From Pteria penguin (lineage: Eukaryota; Mollusca; Bivalvia; Pterioida; Pteriidae), in contig CM068580.1 in the NCBI GenBank assembly GCA_035048485.1, positions 53,298,975 to 53,362,974 of the forward strand: a DNA stretch of 64,000 bases, written 5' to 3'. Shown piece by piece: positions 35,851-48,215 of this stretch (position 1 is its first letter; every line of letters starts with the position of its first letter). The notes below the pieces were generated by a model. That model did no database searches. It saw only the letters and a program-made list of their open reading frames with translations, and was not told the DNA's origin. Made by a program: the position numbers and the translations under genes.

Positions 35851-37574
35851 CTGAAACCATGATCATCGAATTTGCAACATTTTAGCTGGCTTTCGAATAC
35901 CGATCATCGAATGGCACTATTTCTGATTTGTACTTTAAAGACTGTTTCCGATAATTTCTCTAAATCTAATTCTAGATCTAAATCACATTTTGTCAAAGTT
36001 TATCTAAGTCGTCGTTGATTCCATTCGTTGATTTGATTATATTTGCGATCTATTTATTCTATCTGTTTTTCATTTAGATTTCAAAACAACATCGTTTCTG
36101 AAGCATTTACGCAAAGCACAGACGTTTAAGAATCTTTAAATTCAGATTCTGCTTTTTTTTAGATTATACGCTGTGTGTTGGTAACGTAATTGCTTTAGAA
36201 TTGCCTAGATCGTACAACGGCGAAGACAATGTAATAAAAGAAAGTAATAAGTGAATATGAAAGTAATTAAATGTGACATGCTCTCGGAAGAGTTTTAAGG
36301 CGATATATAAACACAGCGCACCTTGACTAAATGTCAATTACAGAAAGTTAGAGGGGAAAAATTGCATAATGCGACATCATCATTTTAATCCACACCGATC
36401 TTTCTCTCTGATATTTGTTTAGTACCGGATGCAATAATATCACAGGAAACAGATTTATGGTAGCATTTTATAGTATTTCATGGCACCACACCTTCCAGGA
36501 ATATTTAATAGCTTTGCAATGCTCCATTACTATATATAATGTCATGTGACTACAAACATTATAAGGTAAATGTGTCCATTCAGTAATCAGTTCTTTCTTA
36601 ATATACACAACATCGAGGTACTCAACTATTGTTCAGAATCTTATTATATAACTTTGATTTATAATATAGTAAAGAAACTTACTAGCTGTGTTACTTATAT
36701 TTCTTTGACAAGTTGATAAATTTAATTTATTATATCATACTAAAAAACATGAATTGGAGTGGAATCAATGATATAAAGTTGAATGTGATCAAACTAAAAA
36801 AAAAACTGTTCAATAAAAATATACAGCTGGAAGATGTCAGAATACAATTAACTTTGATAGATTTGATGAATGCTATGATTTAAACTGTAGGTGGTTGTTT
36901 CTTCACAGTGAGCCATTAGTTAAATTCCAAACAAAGATCAATTTAACACTCCAGTGACTTCGCTTTCGCGGGAATCTCACTTTGGAGTCGCAACTAATGA
37001 TTTTCTCTAGAAGAAATATCCATTACATTTTTACAAATAAATTTTAATAGTTAGAAATCGAGGATTTTATTTTGGCAAATACCCATACTCGTACATTTAC
37101 GCGAAATTAAGGCTTCGCAAATATGACGTGATTACATTATTAATCAGTAGCCAGTAATTCAGAGTATCAGAGTAGGTGGGATGGAACATAACCACATACA
37201 TTGTAAACAGTTTCCAAACTTACGATATCAATACATTTCGAATGCTCCTAAAATCGACCTATTAACAGGTTGACCGTGATACATACTTTCAGTGCCTATG
37301 GTGACAGCTGGTACACCAATAGTGGCACCCAACAGGTAGTACAAATTAAATCTTCAAGTACATAGCACCTTACTTTAACAAGAGGTTTGTTTATCTTTAC
37401 ATAAATGACGATAGTGCACGATTTTTCTACTATTTTTGTAACCATTGTAACTTTAGATGGCAATTTATCCAAATGATTTCAGATTTTGAGTTACATTCTG
37501 CTTGTATATTTGCTACGGTGACTGATATTCACGCCTTTTACTCATTCTTGATATTACTACGCCTTTTGCAAGTT
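35851..37574. other. No gene seen
   Basis: AT-rich, no recognised element. Confidence 0.5.
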
Positions 37575-37689
37575 ATAGGGAGAGGGTGATATAGCGCTTG
37601 TAATACGTAGCAAGCTAATCAGGTACTATTCCCAAATTCTGCAATAGAGTTTGGTTACTTCCTGCTTCCATTGTGACAAATTGTTGAAA
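37575..37689 (+). mobile_element. SINE B, 5' part, degenerate, interrupted
   Basis: AGCGCTTGTAATACGTAGCA, TTTGGTTACTTCCTGCTTCC, ATTGTGACAAATTGTTGAAA align with the SINE B body. The element stops in the TTGAAA|GCGACG position and resumes at 38000. Confidence 0.6.
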
Positions 37690-37999
37690 TAAATATTAGA
37701 ACGTATATACTTTACAATTTTTTGCACCAGATGCGCATTTCGACAACTTACGTCTCATCAGTGATGTTCATGGCCGAATGATTGGAATTCTGATAATATA
37801 TATATGTTTGAAGATCAAAATTAAAACCAAAGTAGCCGAAAAATGAGCCAAAGAATCAATCTAAGGACAGGGCTATGCATGAGGATTATACTCCTTAGTT
37901 TGTAGAGTAATTTACAAAATTCCATGACTGAAAAGTTTAAGTATATATTTCATGTCAGTACAAAAGCATTGAAAACTAGACTTATGCTCTCGGGGACTA
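37690..37999 (-). mobile_element. Hammerhead-type repeat monomer inserted in SINE B
   Basis: A 310-bp unit in minus orientation homologous to 27490-27835. It is bounded by TGAAA at 37685-37689 and 38000-38004, where the host SINE B body breaks and resumes. This gives one independent view of the mobile unit's limits. The unit carries an intact hammerhead motif at 37724-37766. Confidence 0.75.
37724..37766 (-). ncRNA. Type I hammerhead ribozyme motif
   Basis: On the minus strand: stem I CATCA with TGGTG; core CTGATGA (37755-37761); stem II GACG/TGTC with one G-U; GAAA; stem III AT-GCGC-AT; C17 at 37730. The core matches the consensus exactly, and stem II differs from the 27.8-kb copy by a change that keeps pairing. 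Confidence 0.87.
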
Positions 38000-38032
38000 T
38001 GAAAGCGACGTAAACCCCGAATCAATCCGATA
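38000..38032 (+). mobile_element. SINE B, 3' end after the insertion
   Basis: TGAAAGCGACGTAAACCCCG and AATCAATCC match the SINE B 3' end TTGAAAGCGACGTAAAACACC with its tail, completing the copy begun at 37575. Confidence 0.65.
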
Positions 38033-38990
38033 CCCTTGTAATTTGGGATTGGTCAAGTATGAACATTTACTTTCTGGTGACTGATATTCTTATCCGAGTC
38101 CTAGGTCTTCCGAATTCCATGTCATCCTATAAAGCTAAAGGTTTCATAGAGTGTGAAGATTTAATAATTCAATTTTCGATCCACTATCATATGAGAGATA
38201 ACTTGTTATCAATGTCCTATATCATGAAATTTCATTTTACGTAATGGTGTACCGCATTAGCACGTCTCGGGTTTTATTTCGATCAATGATAACGTCCACA
38301 TATAAACTAATTCTATTATTATATCTTAGTACTTAAAGACATTATCCAATTTATTTTAGATAAAACTGTTCTAAGTTTACACTTTACAGACCTTATATCA
38401 TACAATGTATTTTCCATGCACCATACTATACAAAAGGCGGAAGTTTTATTCTTAATTATTGCACCTCTATTAAATTGTAAATTTATTACAAGAAAATCTA
38501 GTTTACTAATATGTCTTGCCGTCTGCATGTTCCCTCGATCATACATTGTTTTCACTTGCATCCGTTGAGCTAGATGATCAGGAGGACGATGTCAGTGTGT
38601 TGTAAGCACTTTTAAATGATATTGACTTTTTGTGTCATTCAATATCAAAATTAGGAATGCTAAATACAAATAGCTTTGTCGTGATTTGTTAATGTTACAC
38701 CGCTAATATCGTTTTATTCCGAGAGTATGAATATGTTAATAAAATGAATAATACCACTGAGAGAAATCGATTGTGAAAATAAAGCGATAATGTTGCAGTC
38801 AAACAATGCACCAATGCTCTAGAATTAGGTTTTGTGAGGAAGTGTAGAAATCTGAAGGGGAAATAACCAGCTTATTATCGATGTTATCTCCAGCGCACAA
38901 CCTTTGATATTTGCTTTGTTTCATAACTTGCATTTCGTACGTTTGTTAATTTCAAAGCATTCGAAGAAGTCTATCTCTTCAATATCACAC
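38033..38990. other. No gene seen
   Basis: Open frames at 38059-38244 (plus) and 38319-38561 (minus) have no recognisable domain. Confidence 0.45.
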
Positions 38991-39132
38991 CAAAAGTGAG
39001 TGTTTATAACTTTCAATTTTAGATTACTATCGTTACGAACAGAAAAGCTGACATTTTCATCAATTGTTCTACTTGGCCATCGAAGATTTCCTATCAGGGC
39101 ACCGATATATAATTTCGTAATATGACCTTTTA
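38991..39132 (-). CDS. Candidate exon, cadherin-repeat-start-like
   Basis: On the minus strand an acceptor-like ATTGCTTTTCGCGGACATCGCAG precedes a frame entered in phase 1 that reads KGHITKLYIGALIGNLRW, then IDENVSFSVRNDSNLKLKVI. The G-x-L-I-G-N-L, then N-V-S-F-S-V, then N-D-S-N-x-x-L-K-V order resembles the first half of a cadherin extracellular repeat. A possible donor is TTTTG|GTGTGA at 38991/38990; the frame is open further, to a TGA at 38921. Phase-1 entry is shared with the candidates at 26250-26340 and 53372-53481. The conserved glutamate and aspartates of the calcium sites are not clear. Alternative: a chance open frame. Confidence 0.3.
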
Positions 39133-41147
39133 CTGCGATGTCCGCGAAAAGCAATTGGTTTGTGATGGTGTAAACTTATAGACAAGTCATAACATTGGCA
39201 ATAGAGAAACGATAAATTCAATTCTATTCTAGATTGAGAATCAGTTCAAAAAGTCTGTCGGCGATGGGAGAGATACTTGATTGCAAAATAATGCGCTTAA
39301 GATGAATTGCACACTGAGTACACATAGAATGTGTTCTCGAAGAGAATGTTCGAACAAGACCACGTTATAAGAAGATGAATTTGATACTAGTGGATTTGCA
39401 TTCTTGATTTTGTTTCTTTGTTGTATTTTGTTCAGTTATGCCTAATCAATTTTACTAATACTGTGATAATTCTCCGTATTTATGTGACATTAGGGATGCA
39501 AGATTCTGGTCAAGAGATTTCCTGTTTATAACCTATACAAAATTATGTTAGTCCCTAAAAATATTTCATTATATATTTTTTTTCTAATCATGATATGTCA
39601 AGTGTTGTTGAAGAGTAAAATGTTACGTTATGTTGAGTATTGCTAAGAATTTCCTCATATACAATTTCAAAACATGAAGTGTTTTAAGTACAGACAACTG
39701 GATACCATTTCTTTTAGTAGTAGTAGTAGTAGTCCAGATCCAGTACTGTCGTTTCTTGTGTCACAAATGAAATACAATCCTCCAAACATCTACTACAAAT
39801 ATTAACAAATTATTTATCTAAGGTACACCGACTAAATACGATAAGATTTTATCTTCTGTCACCATTCCATATCGCTGCACAGATGTAAGTGTCACTGTCA
39901 CCATGGCCATTCTTCCTATCAACAATTTACATCATACTATGTGTTACCAAAAATATCTTTTTCAGTCATGACAAAAGAGAAACTATCCCTTGTTGAACGG
40001 GCATGTTCGCAATGATGTCGTAGTCATAATCGGTTAATATAATAATCATTAATGTCTGAATTCTCGATCGGTATAAACGGTCTGACAAGTTCAAACATAT
40101 AACAGATCAAGTTGTCGGATAACGCAATTACGTTATTGTAACGACAGTAAGAGTTTTGCAATATTTAGAAATTAAGTTGTATCAGATGTATATGCGTAGA
40201 TATTGAATCCCTTTTATCCTTATGAAAGCCATTTCACTATATATAATTTAGATGTTATGTGCATGAGATACATACTTATACGTATGAACATGTTTCGGAG
40301 TACCAAATCAGCTGAGATATCGATTATTCGCCGTATAAATTAGTTGCTAGCTCACCGTCAAAGATCCAAATGACTATTTAATTTCAGTTTTATAGGCTAT
40401 AATACACCTTCATGAATGTGACAATGCATGATATATAAAAAGTTACAAATTAAATGGCAACAAACAAATGTCTTTCTCATTCTTTCAAATGCTTCCGGAT
40501 AAATTGTACTTTTCTTATCATGTTCGAATTAAATGAGAGCTTCAAAAGTACAGATGGAAATGCAGACACTTGACTTGGAGAGCGTTTTACTACAGAACTA
40601 TCGTAACTAGTTGTCGACACATTAAACATAGATATGTGGCTACCGATTTGTATGATATTGTAATCTGATTTTTTTTTTTACTTTTGAAAGTGTGAATCAG
40701 TTAGTTATATAGTTATGAAAATGTACCTCCTATTAATTCTAGAATTGTTCATAAACATGTACGATTCTACATCGATTTACATATTTATGAACAATTTTAG
40801 GGTTAATATGGGATACATTGAGTTATATGTTGACATCTTTTAGATATAATACGCCTGCATAATGGTGTATTATTTGCTCGACAGGACTTCACATTGCGTT
40901 AACATGAACAGCAGTATTCAATTATCATCTACGGTACTCAAAAGACTACTTTATTGTCATTTGCTAATTTGTCAATGCTAATACAATACACCTTTTCACC
41001 AGTGTCAGTCATTAGGGAAGCAGTTACTCTGCAGAAATTCACAAGAACATAAACAGATACCAGACTTGTGAACGTGTAGCATGCACTTCTGGATGCCACT
41101 TAATATATGGTTTAACTTTGATATTGTACATCTTCATTGTTGACTTT
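39133..41147. other. No gene seen; short (TAG)n; possible diverged repeat
   Basis: A (TAG)5-6 run lies at 39717-39734. Near 41003-41110, CAGTCATTAGGGAAGCAGTT matches a word in the degenerate hammerhead-type repeat at 31385. Confidence 0.45.
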
Positions 41148-41152
41148 TAAAT

Positions 41153-41335
41153 CATGCGCGGATCCAGAAATTTTTGTCAGAGGGGGTCCAACCAAAAAAG
41201 GTAAATTTTACTCTTAGACGAGGGGGATCCAACCCCAAAAATGCCCAAATATTACCTTTTTTTGGTAAAATTTTCGGATTCCAGGGGGGGGGAGGTTCAG
41301 ACCTCCCTACCCCCCCCCCTCTGTATCCGCGCATG
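41153..41335. mobile_element. 183-bp MITE with 16-bp TIRs and 5-bp target duplication
   Basis: The left terminus CATGCGCGGATCCAGA and right terminus TCTGTATCCGCGCATG are inverted with one mismatch. TAAAT flanks both sides (41148-41152 and 41336-41340). The interior is rich in G runs on the left of each half and C runs on the right. No transposase. The GCGGATC-type end is shared with the element at 53914-54059. Confidence 0.85.
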
Positions 41336-41409
41336 TAAATGATGATATATAGTATACTTCTTTGAATCTTGCTTAACGTCAAATCAATGTTATTTCACTG
41401 ACACCTGAA

Positions 41410-41605
41410 AGATGCAATGCACAGAAATTCAGACCTATGCAACGGACACATCTGAAGCAGTAAGGGATCTCTAATGTGTCATGTCTACCGTGTCACGGGA
41501 CCTCGAATTTTACTATCTTATTTTAAAGACAATACACTGACGAGGCACTCGAACCCGAAATCTATAAGTCATGAAATAAACACCTTACCGAATGAATAAC
41601 ATTTA
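41410..41605 (-). mobile_element. SINE A copy, degenerate
   Basis: On the minus strand: TTCGGTAAGGTG.., CGGGTTCGAGTGCC (B box), ATTGTCTTTAAAATAAGATAG, GAGGTCCCGTGACACGG, GACACATTAGAGATCCCTTA, CTGCTTCAGATGTGTCCG and GCATAGGTCTGAATTTCTG. The 3' tail is lost. Confidence 0.8.
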
Positions 41606-43129
41606 TAACAGGGTTCGCCAGCTTCATGCGTCCGCATCGAGTTCTACATAATGCCCAATTCGTTAATGAGAAGAGGTCTAAAATATTCCGAATGTATTAT
41701 GCGGTATGAATTTGATTTTATTATTATGCAAATTTCCGGTCATATATCACTATTATCATTGTAAATATTTGAATATCAGCATTTGAATTCACTGGAGAAG
41801 CGTAAATAGATGAAATACTCTGAATTATTTTCCAGCTTTATGCAATAATCATAGTAAAACAAAAGATCGAGATTTTACTTAGAGACTGAAGGTAAATCTT
41901 GAGTGATATATCCCATGCAAAATCACCTGTTTTGATCATGTTAGCGTTTGAGAATGAATCCCATTATATAATAAAAATGCAGTACAAAAGTTGTTAAAGA
42001 ATAGAAAAGATATTCAGATTTTGAAATATTTGACAAGAATGTGTCTTTGTTTGTCTTTGTCGGACGAAATATGTTTAAGCATTGTCACCTATCCGTACGT
42101 TCTTCTATCCGTAACACTTTCCTGTAATTTCTATATGAATGGGTCAGCTCACATTTGGTAGAAATGTTCATTTTTGAAACATGAGATGCATCATAACTTT
42201 GATTCCAGATAATACCTGAAAGGTCAAATACCTCAAAGGTCAAATACCTCAAAGGTCAAATTATTGTGACCTTTAACTTGCCGGTACATTCTGATGCCTA
42301 ATTTGAATTGCTTCATACTTGGTATCCTCTTGGTATCTCTTGTGGCAGGGTCTTATGTCATGATTTTCACGCAAGATGGTTGTCAACTTGGGGATTTTTC
42401 CAGTCTATGCAGGATCTAAATTTGTGCATGATTTTGACACGTTCTTTGTGAAGACCATGTGCCTGGTTGGATCAAAAGATCAAAATTATACTTTAAACGA
42501 AAAGGTCAATATGAATTTTCGGTCATTTTGGGGGTCTGGTCCAAAATTTGTGTGCGTGATCTTAGTTATTTCATCTTTGGTAGAATTATTCTTAATGTTA
42601 TGGCAATATGTCGTGATTTTGACTCAGTGCAATTGAACCATATGTCAATGCCATAGTACGGTCAATATAATTTCTATATGCCTTATGTAACTTAGTTGAT
42701 ACGGGGTATAAAGTTCGTTACATATGTACATGTATTTCTGAACTGTTAATGATATTATCTTCCTTGTGACAAGACATTTCTGGGGTACTAAAATTGTTAA
42801 CATCGAGATCTTTGCCCACCTTTCCGATTAGACATCTTGTTTTTTGACACTACTTTACTTTTACATTACACTCGTGTAAACAATTGAAAATGTGAATATC
42901 TAAGGAAGCCTAACCAGGAACTCAAACTCACTTGTCACTTGAAATCTAGTAAGATCTAGCAGAATTAAAAACAAGTGGCCGAAATTTGTGGATATTGAGT
43001 GTTTCTTGCATTTTATTTAAAATACGTTTCTGAAAACAGTGGAATCTTTGGAATAATTAGAGTTCACTGCCTGTATACAACAACGGTCACATCTTATTTT
43101 ATATTGGTAGATATCAGTTCTGCGGTACC
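41606..43129. other. Possible old dispersed repeat, no gene
   Basis: Contains three 16-bp units of AAAGGTCAAATACCTC at 42213-42261. At 42968-42990 the CAAGTGGCCGAAATTTGTGG word matches the right arm of the 28.5-kb inverted repeat. The surrounding prose-like AGGTCAAA/GTGACC text resembles old mollusc dispersed repeats, but I cannot set limits. Confidence 0.35.
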
Positions 43130-43720
43130 TCAAATATCAATTATCAACTGCACTTCCAAAATTTATGCCTGGCATACTCATGACAGATCTCATGTTACTG
43201 TACAAGAAAAATTTCGTCCTGAGAGCGAGGTTTCTTGCCACGAAACTACTCTCACAAGGATATATTGAGAAACATTTTGAAATTGTCACTGAGGAAGTTC
43301 TATGGTCGATGTAGAGATCTAGTACAATTTCATATTCCTCTTTCAAGAATGTTAACCGATATTTTGGGACTTGACGATACAAACTTACCATCTTAACTTT
43401 TTGACTATACTTGATTTGACAAAAAAACGTATTTATACAGGCATCTGTTCACGTGCATTTCCGATACAGAAATTTCAGTTAAACAACATTTCATGCCTTG
43501 AATAGGAAAATTTGACCTCGTGCTCTTGTCTCCTTAATGTGTTCATACGTGTATATTTATAATATCTACTTCCTAGACTTGCAAAGTTGTTGCATGACTT
43601 TTGCGACGAGTGTTGCATACAACCAGGGGACGCTTACTCCTCCTTGACACCTGGTCTCACCTCGATTTTATCGATTTTACACGATATTGTTCTTGTTATT
43701 CCATGGACTATGAGATATGG
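43130..43720 (+). pseudogene. Penelope-like reverse transcriptase fragment with tail
   Basis: FLATKLLSQGYIEKHFEIVT then EEVLWSM and a stop at about 43305 corresponds to the 'TKLL.QGY..' region after the palm. It continues as eroded sequence to the tail motif ACGCTTACTCCTCCTTGACA and CCTGGTCTCACCTC near 43631-43663. Stops and lost similarity mark it as old and inactive. Confidence 0.55.
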
Positions 43721-44059
43721 TTTACCTTTCGGTACTTCTTCGATTTTTACTTTCAGGACTAGATTATGCTTAGGACAGAAACGACACTCAATCCTCACAA
43801 TGTAAAAATTAACCCTAATAATTAACCCTAAAAATTTATGCTTGTAGGAAATGACGTTCCACAGAGTAAACAAGTTAGTAGCTTGTGAGCAAAATGTACT
43901 AACTGGTATACACTATAGTTGTATAACTCTTGAGTGCAAATAATTAACTCATGCGCATAAGTTACAATATCGAGCGCACGACTTTTAAATTACTTTTACA
44001 TGGCATCCTAGGGCTTCTGTATTTTTCGCTATTTCATGTGTCCAAGCAGATTTGATTTC

Positions 44060-44215
44060 AGACTAATGTAGAAGTCAGTGGTGTATCCAGGATTTGCATT
44101 TAAAGGAGGGGAAATGAGACAGAGACCAAAGGCCTATAAGGAATGTATGACTAATCCCAAGTGACATCCCCAAATTGAAGCTTGATCTATTTAAGAATCT
44201 TCTTCTCATGTACTT
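44060..44215. repeat. Dispersed repeat shared with 32275-32425
   Basis: Same word order as the partner copy (GTAGAAGTCAGTGGTGTATC, CAGGATTTGCATTTAA, AAATGAGACAG). Class unknown. Confidence 0.5.
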
Positions 44216-44305
44216 TTACATATCAACTATCATTTTAAGTGCCACTGGAACCGAAGTTCACAATATTAGTACACATATATACATACACTATAATTTAACG
44301 TGCCA

Positions 44306-44480
44306 TTTAAGCCGTATTCGCTAAGTCTTTTGAGTGCTCATTTCATTACCGAGAGAACCCCCGTTCGAGTCCTACCGTCGGTCGGAAAAAAAAACTAGGG
44401 TCTTGAATCTCGGTAGATCTTGATCCGTGAAATATCCCTTAATTCTTAAAGTTCTGTTGTAAAAGTAAGAATTTCTTTGT
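44306..44480 (+). mobile_element. Possible SINE A copy, strongly degenerate
   Basis: GAGTGCTCATTTCATTACCG and CCCGTTCGAGTCCTACC fit the head and B box. AATATCCCTTAATTCTTAAA and TTGTAAAAG fit the GATCCCTCACTGCTTCGG..TGCAAAGG body weakly. Confidence 0.45.
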
Positions 44481-44600
44481 AATGTCTTAGGCAGATGTCA
44501 TCGCCATTTAAGTAAAATAATCGTGACGTGATTAAAACAAGAAACAGACAAGACATTGTAATTCTGTCTGCAAAGCACAACACAAGAGTTTATTTGCTCG

Positions 44601-44667
44601 TTTTTTGCGTTGCTTCTAACAGTTACATTGCCACATGGAAACTGGGCGTTACCAGCCTCAGACCCTA
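44601..44667 (-). mobile_element. SINE B fragment next to a 55-bp array
   Basis: On the minus strand GAGGCTGGTAACGCCCAG and TTTCCATGTGGC, then GTTAGAAGCAACGCAAAA, align with GAGGTTGGTAACCTCCTGC, TTCCATGTCGCG and GTTGAAAGCGACGTAAAA. The copy ends at the start of the 55-bp array, where the tRNA-like head would be expected. Confidence 0.55.
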
Positions 44668-45222
44668 TTACACTGTATGTCAAAACCATGCCATTACACT
44701 AAGTATGCCCCTTCGATACAGTATGCATTGTATGTCAAAACCATGCCATTACACTAAGTATGCCCCTTCGATACAGTATGCATTGTATGTCAAAGCCATG
44801 CCATCACACTTAGTATGCCCCTTCTATACAGTATGCACTGTATGTCAAAGCCATGCCATTACACTTAGTATGCCCCTTCTATACAGTATGCACTGTATGT
44901 CAAAGCCATGCCATTACACTTAGTATGCCCCTTCGATACAGTACGCACTGTATGTCAAAGCCATGTCATTACACTTACTATGCCCCTTCTATACAGTATG
45001 CACTGTAAGTCAAAGCCATGTCATTACACTTAGTATGCCCCTTCTATACAGTATGCACTGTATGTTAAAGCCATGCCATTTCACTTAGTAAGCCCCTTCT
45101 ATACAGTACGCATTGTATGTCAAAGCCATGCCATTACACTTAGTATGCCCCTTCGATACAGTATGCACTGTATGTCAAAGCCATGCCATTTCACTTAGCA
45201 TGCCCCTTCGATACAGTATGCT
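44668..45222 (+). repeat. 55-bp minisatellite, about 10 units
   Basis: Units contain CTGTATGTCAAAGCCATGCC, ATTACACTTAGTATGCCCC and TTCGATACAGTATGCA. The period is 55 bp and identity is high, with only scattered substitutions. A 131-codon frame crossing into it is not a gene. Confidence 0.95.
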
Positions 45223-45570
45223 AACAATGCACATTTCAACTTGAGGTCTAACGGACTTTGTCGGTCAATGGACATGCTCTCTGCAGAATATAATTTGATA
45301 TGACAGACTTACTATGAATGGTGGTGTACTTTAATTTCAAACAAATCTCAAATCACAGAATCAATTCATGGGAAAGTGAATCAGCAGAATTACTTTTCGC
45401 AGATTCACTTTGGTTTCAGAGCAAGATCAATCATTGAAAATTGCACTTTCAAGTTTAATACGTGAGACGACAAACTGTACGTGTACATGTACTACTGCAG
45501 ACAACACAGGTCACTTCTTCCGTTACATCATGAAAGTTGACTAATCCATTATGATAAAATAATCCTAGTA

Positions 45571-45656
45571 TTTTGCTATCGCTTCTGTTTGAGTTTCTAT
45601 TAAGGTAAGAACTTTGCTATCGCTTCTGTTTAAGTTTCTATTAAGGTAAGAATTTT
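45571..45656 (+). repeat. ~41-bp tandem duplication
   Basis: TTTGCTATCGCTTCTGTTTG and AGTTTCTATTAAGGTAAGAA occur twice in tandem. Confidence 0.85.
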
Positions 45657-47369
45657 GCAGCCTTACAATAAATTAAGATCTGTTACAATAGATAAATTAT
45701 TTTCCGCTTCACTTACGGTTGGGAGAATTATTATTTTTCTGTGTTCATTGAAAATAATTCTGGTTTGCCACGCGCAATTTTTTTTCGAGAACCGTTGCTC
45801 GGTTCAAGAAATTGAGCATGACAAACAAGAGTTATATTCGCTGAACACAAAAATAAGATTCTCATTCCTTAAATGAACTACATTAATACACATACGGACA
45901 CATCTCCAGTAAAGAAAGCCAATAAAAAAGTGTGACACGGGCAATGTTGCCATTATAGTTCTCGATTTTATGACTCAAAAACAACTGATGACGTGGAACA
46001 TATTGTTACACTCCAAAGGTAGTCATTTTAAAACTTCTTTTTCAATAAATCAGAAGAATAATGAGCCGTAAATAAATTCTAATCAAAGTACAACCATCAT
46101 TTAAATGTCAAGTATGGAAAATAAATTCTTCGGTCTTATTTTCATATACAGACCAACAGGAAAACGGAAATATGGTTTCAAATTCAAGTAATTGAATAAA
46201 GATATAGGATTTCAATACAGGAATCAAGCCTATTAGTCCAACTTTGTACCGTATAACATGTCGTTTACCATTAAACGGCATGGAATCGATCTGGACCTAG
46301 AAATATACCTCCTACCAAGAAAAGCATCAAGTATTGAAATGATTTTTCAGGTAATTCCAATCTTCAATGGAAAAAGGTTCCTAATGAATCGACGTCATAT
46401 CCATTAAGACTGGTTCTACCTGACAGGTGATCTTAAATTCTTCATTCATTTCTTTGTAGTGACATGGAACTTAATGGGCATGGATGTGACCGAGACGTTA
46501 TGTCAGTATTGGTACAATAGTTTCAGTGTTAATGGCCGATTTAAAAAGCCAAACCGATTCAAAGTTGAAAGCTTAACTTTGAAGTCGTGTGAATATGTAT
46601 GATGCACCTTTGGTAGAAAAAAAAATGAGACAGATGCACCAATCCAAGGAAAGAGAAACATGTGATCGGAGTGGGACACATATTGATAGGAGTTGAAAAC
46701 AAGCACAAGTCCATCATATTTATTTGAAACCTGCAAGTCATCAGTATTCCAGATAAAAATACTAAATAAGCTTTACTGATCTGTAACTACTAAACACATT
46801 GCTCTTGTATTCATTCAGAAAACTTTACACATCTCAATTCAACACTAACTAATTTCTTCAGAATAAATGCGAAGAACAAATAAGCATAGCTAGTTTGATA
46901 CGTGTCTTCCTAACCACTGCACTTTTATTAATAAACACAATACCTGTAGGTTATGATCATGGCCGCTTATATAGACAGCTTAATAGTGGACCATCTTTGC
47001 CAGCCAAACGTCCGATTCTCTCTTCTCATTTCCCACTGCATGGTCCTGAAATGTCCAGAAACATTATAAATGTGATACAGAAATTTTGCTTAAAGAATTT
47101 GATACATTGATAGATATTTTCATATCTAAATGTTCAATCAACTGAAACCACCTAGTATCACAAAGGCATGATCATCTAATATAGGTTTTGCCCTTGTCAC
47201 TTAAGTTTATCATAGCTATTCATGATAAAATGGGTCCAAACTGAAGAACGTATATCAGTAATGAAACACAAGAGATATTAAAAGAACTGTGAATATTAGT
47301 ATATTGTATGTACAAGTCAACATTTATAAATTCTTATTTTGACTTTCTTAGTCTGACAAGGCAAAAGGG
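45657..47369. other. No gene seen
   Basis: AT-rich. Frames at 45655-45876 and 46503-46736 lack recognisable domains. Confidence 0.45.
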
Positions 47370-48215
47370 CAAATTTAGGAGTGCAGACTTTATGGGATTC
47401 ACATGGGTACTAACTGTGCAACTCGTATAGCAAATTCATTCCTATATTGCTATGAGAGGGACTTATGCACTCTATTCAAAAATCTAAACGTTTTCATCTG
47501 ATTGATAAATTTAATGATACATCTAGATATCTTGATGATATCTTAGTTATCGATAACCCTGAGTTTAAGAGATGTATAACTGAAATATACCCACCCGAAC
47601 TTCAATTAAACAAAACTAATATTTTTGATACAGAATCACCTTTCTTTGACTTAAACATTATAATGATTAACAATAAAATTCATTCTAATATTTACGACAA
47701 ACGAGACGATTGTTGATTTCCTATTGTAAATTTCCCTTATTCGGATGGTGATGTCCCTAGACTCACATCATATGGCATCTATATATTTCAGTTGGTTCGA
47801 TTTGCCAGGGGCTGCACTGATTTTCTGGATTTTCATACCCAAAATTTACAAATGACTTTAAAACTTTGAGCTCAAGGTAACAGATATCAAAAACTTAGAA
47901 AAACATCTGGAAAATTCTTTAGATAATATTCAGAACTATTATCTAAATTCGGAAATATTTTTCAACGACATGTATTCAATGGAATTTCCCATTCCAATTT
48001 CTACGGTGATCTTGAATACAAAATTAGGAGGGTCAAAGGTTCCGACAGCTTTATTTAGTCGGGTTCCAAAATATTTAAACGCCTTCGTCATGAATAATAT
48101 AACCTACAGATCATCAAAAAGACTGTAAAACTTGTATTGGGCCCCTCTACAGCCTTGTACAGACTTTTAATTCAACCTTGCACGCTGACAAATCCTTGTT
48201 GAAATCTCCTTAAAA
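47370..48215 (+). pseudogene. Penelope-like reverse transcriptase, degraded (copy 2)
   Basis: Follows the palm and thumb of a Penelope-like reverse transcriptase. MGTNCATRIANSFLYCYERD (motif with the GxPMGT signature, here damaged) runs to about 47464, where one base is missing. A second frame then carries RYLDDILVIDNPEF with an intact YLDD catalytic box, YPPELQLNKTN and a damaged PFLDL-type motif (PFFDLNI), reaching a TGA at about 47714. Beyond it VNFPYSDGDVPRLTSYGIYI, LRKTSGKFFR and GISHSNFYGDLEYKIRRV continue, with several further stops. The encoded enzyme would have copied the element's RNA onto a nicked target; it cannot be made from this copy. It continues into the 3' non-coding end shared with copy 1. 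Confidence 0.85.

Noticed and set aside
38319..38561. 80-codon minus frame as an additional exon
   Set aside because: No splice signals or recognisable motif; composition matches the AT-rich background.
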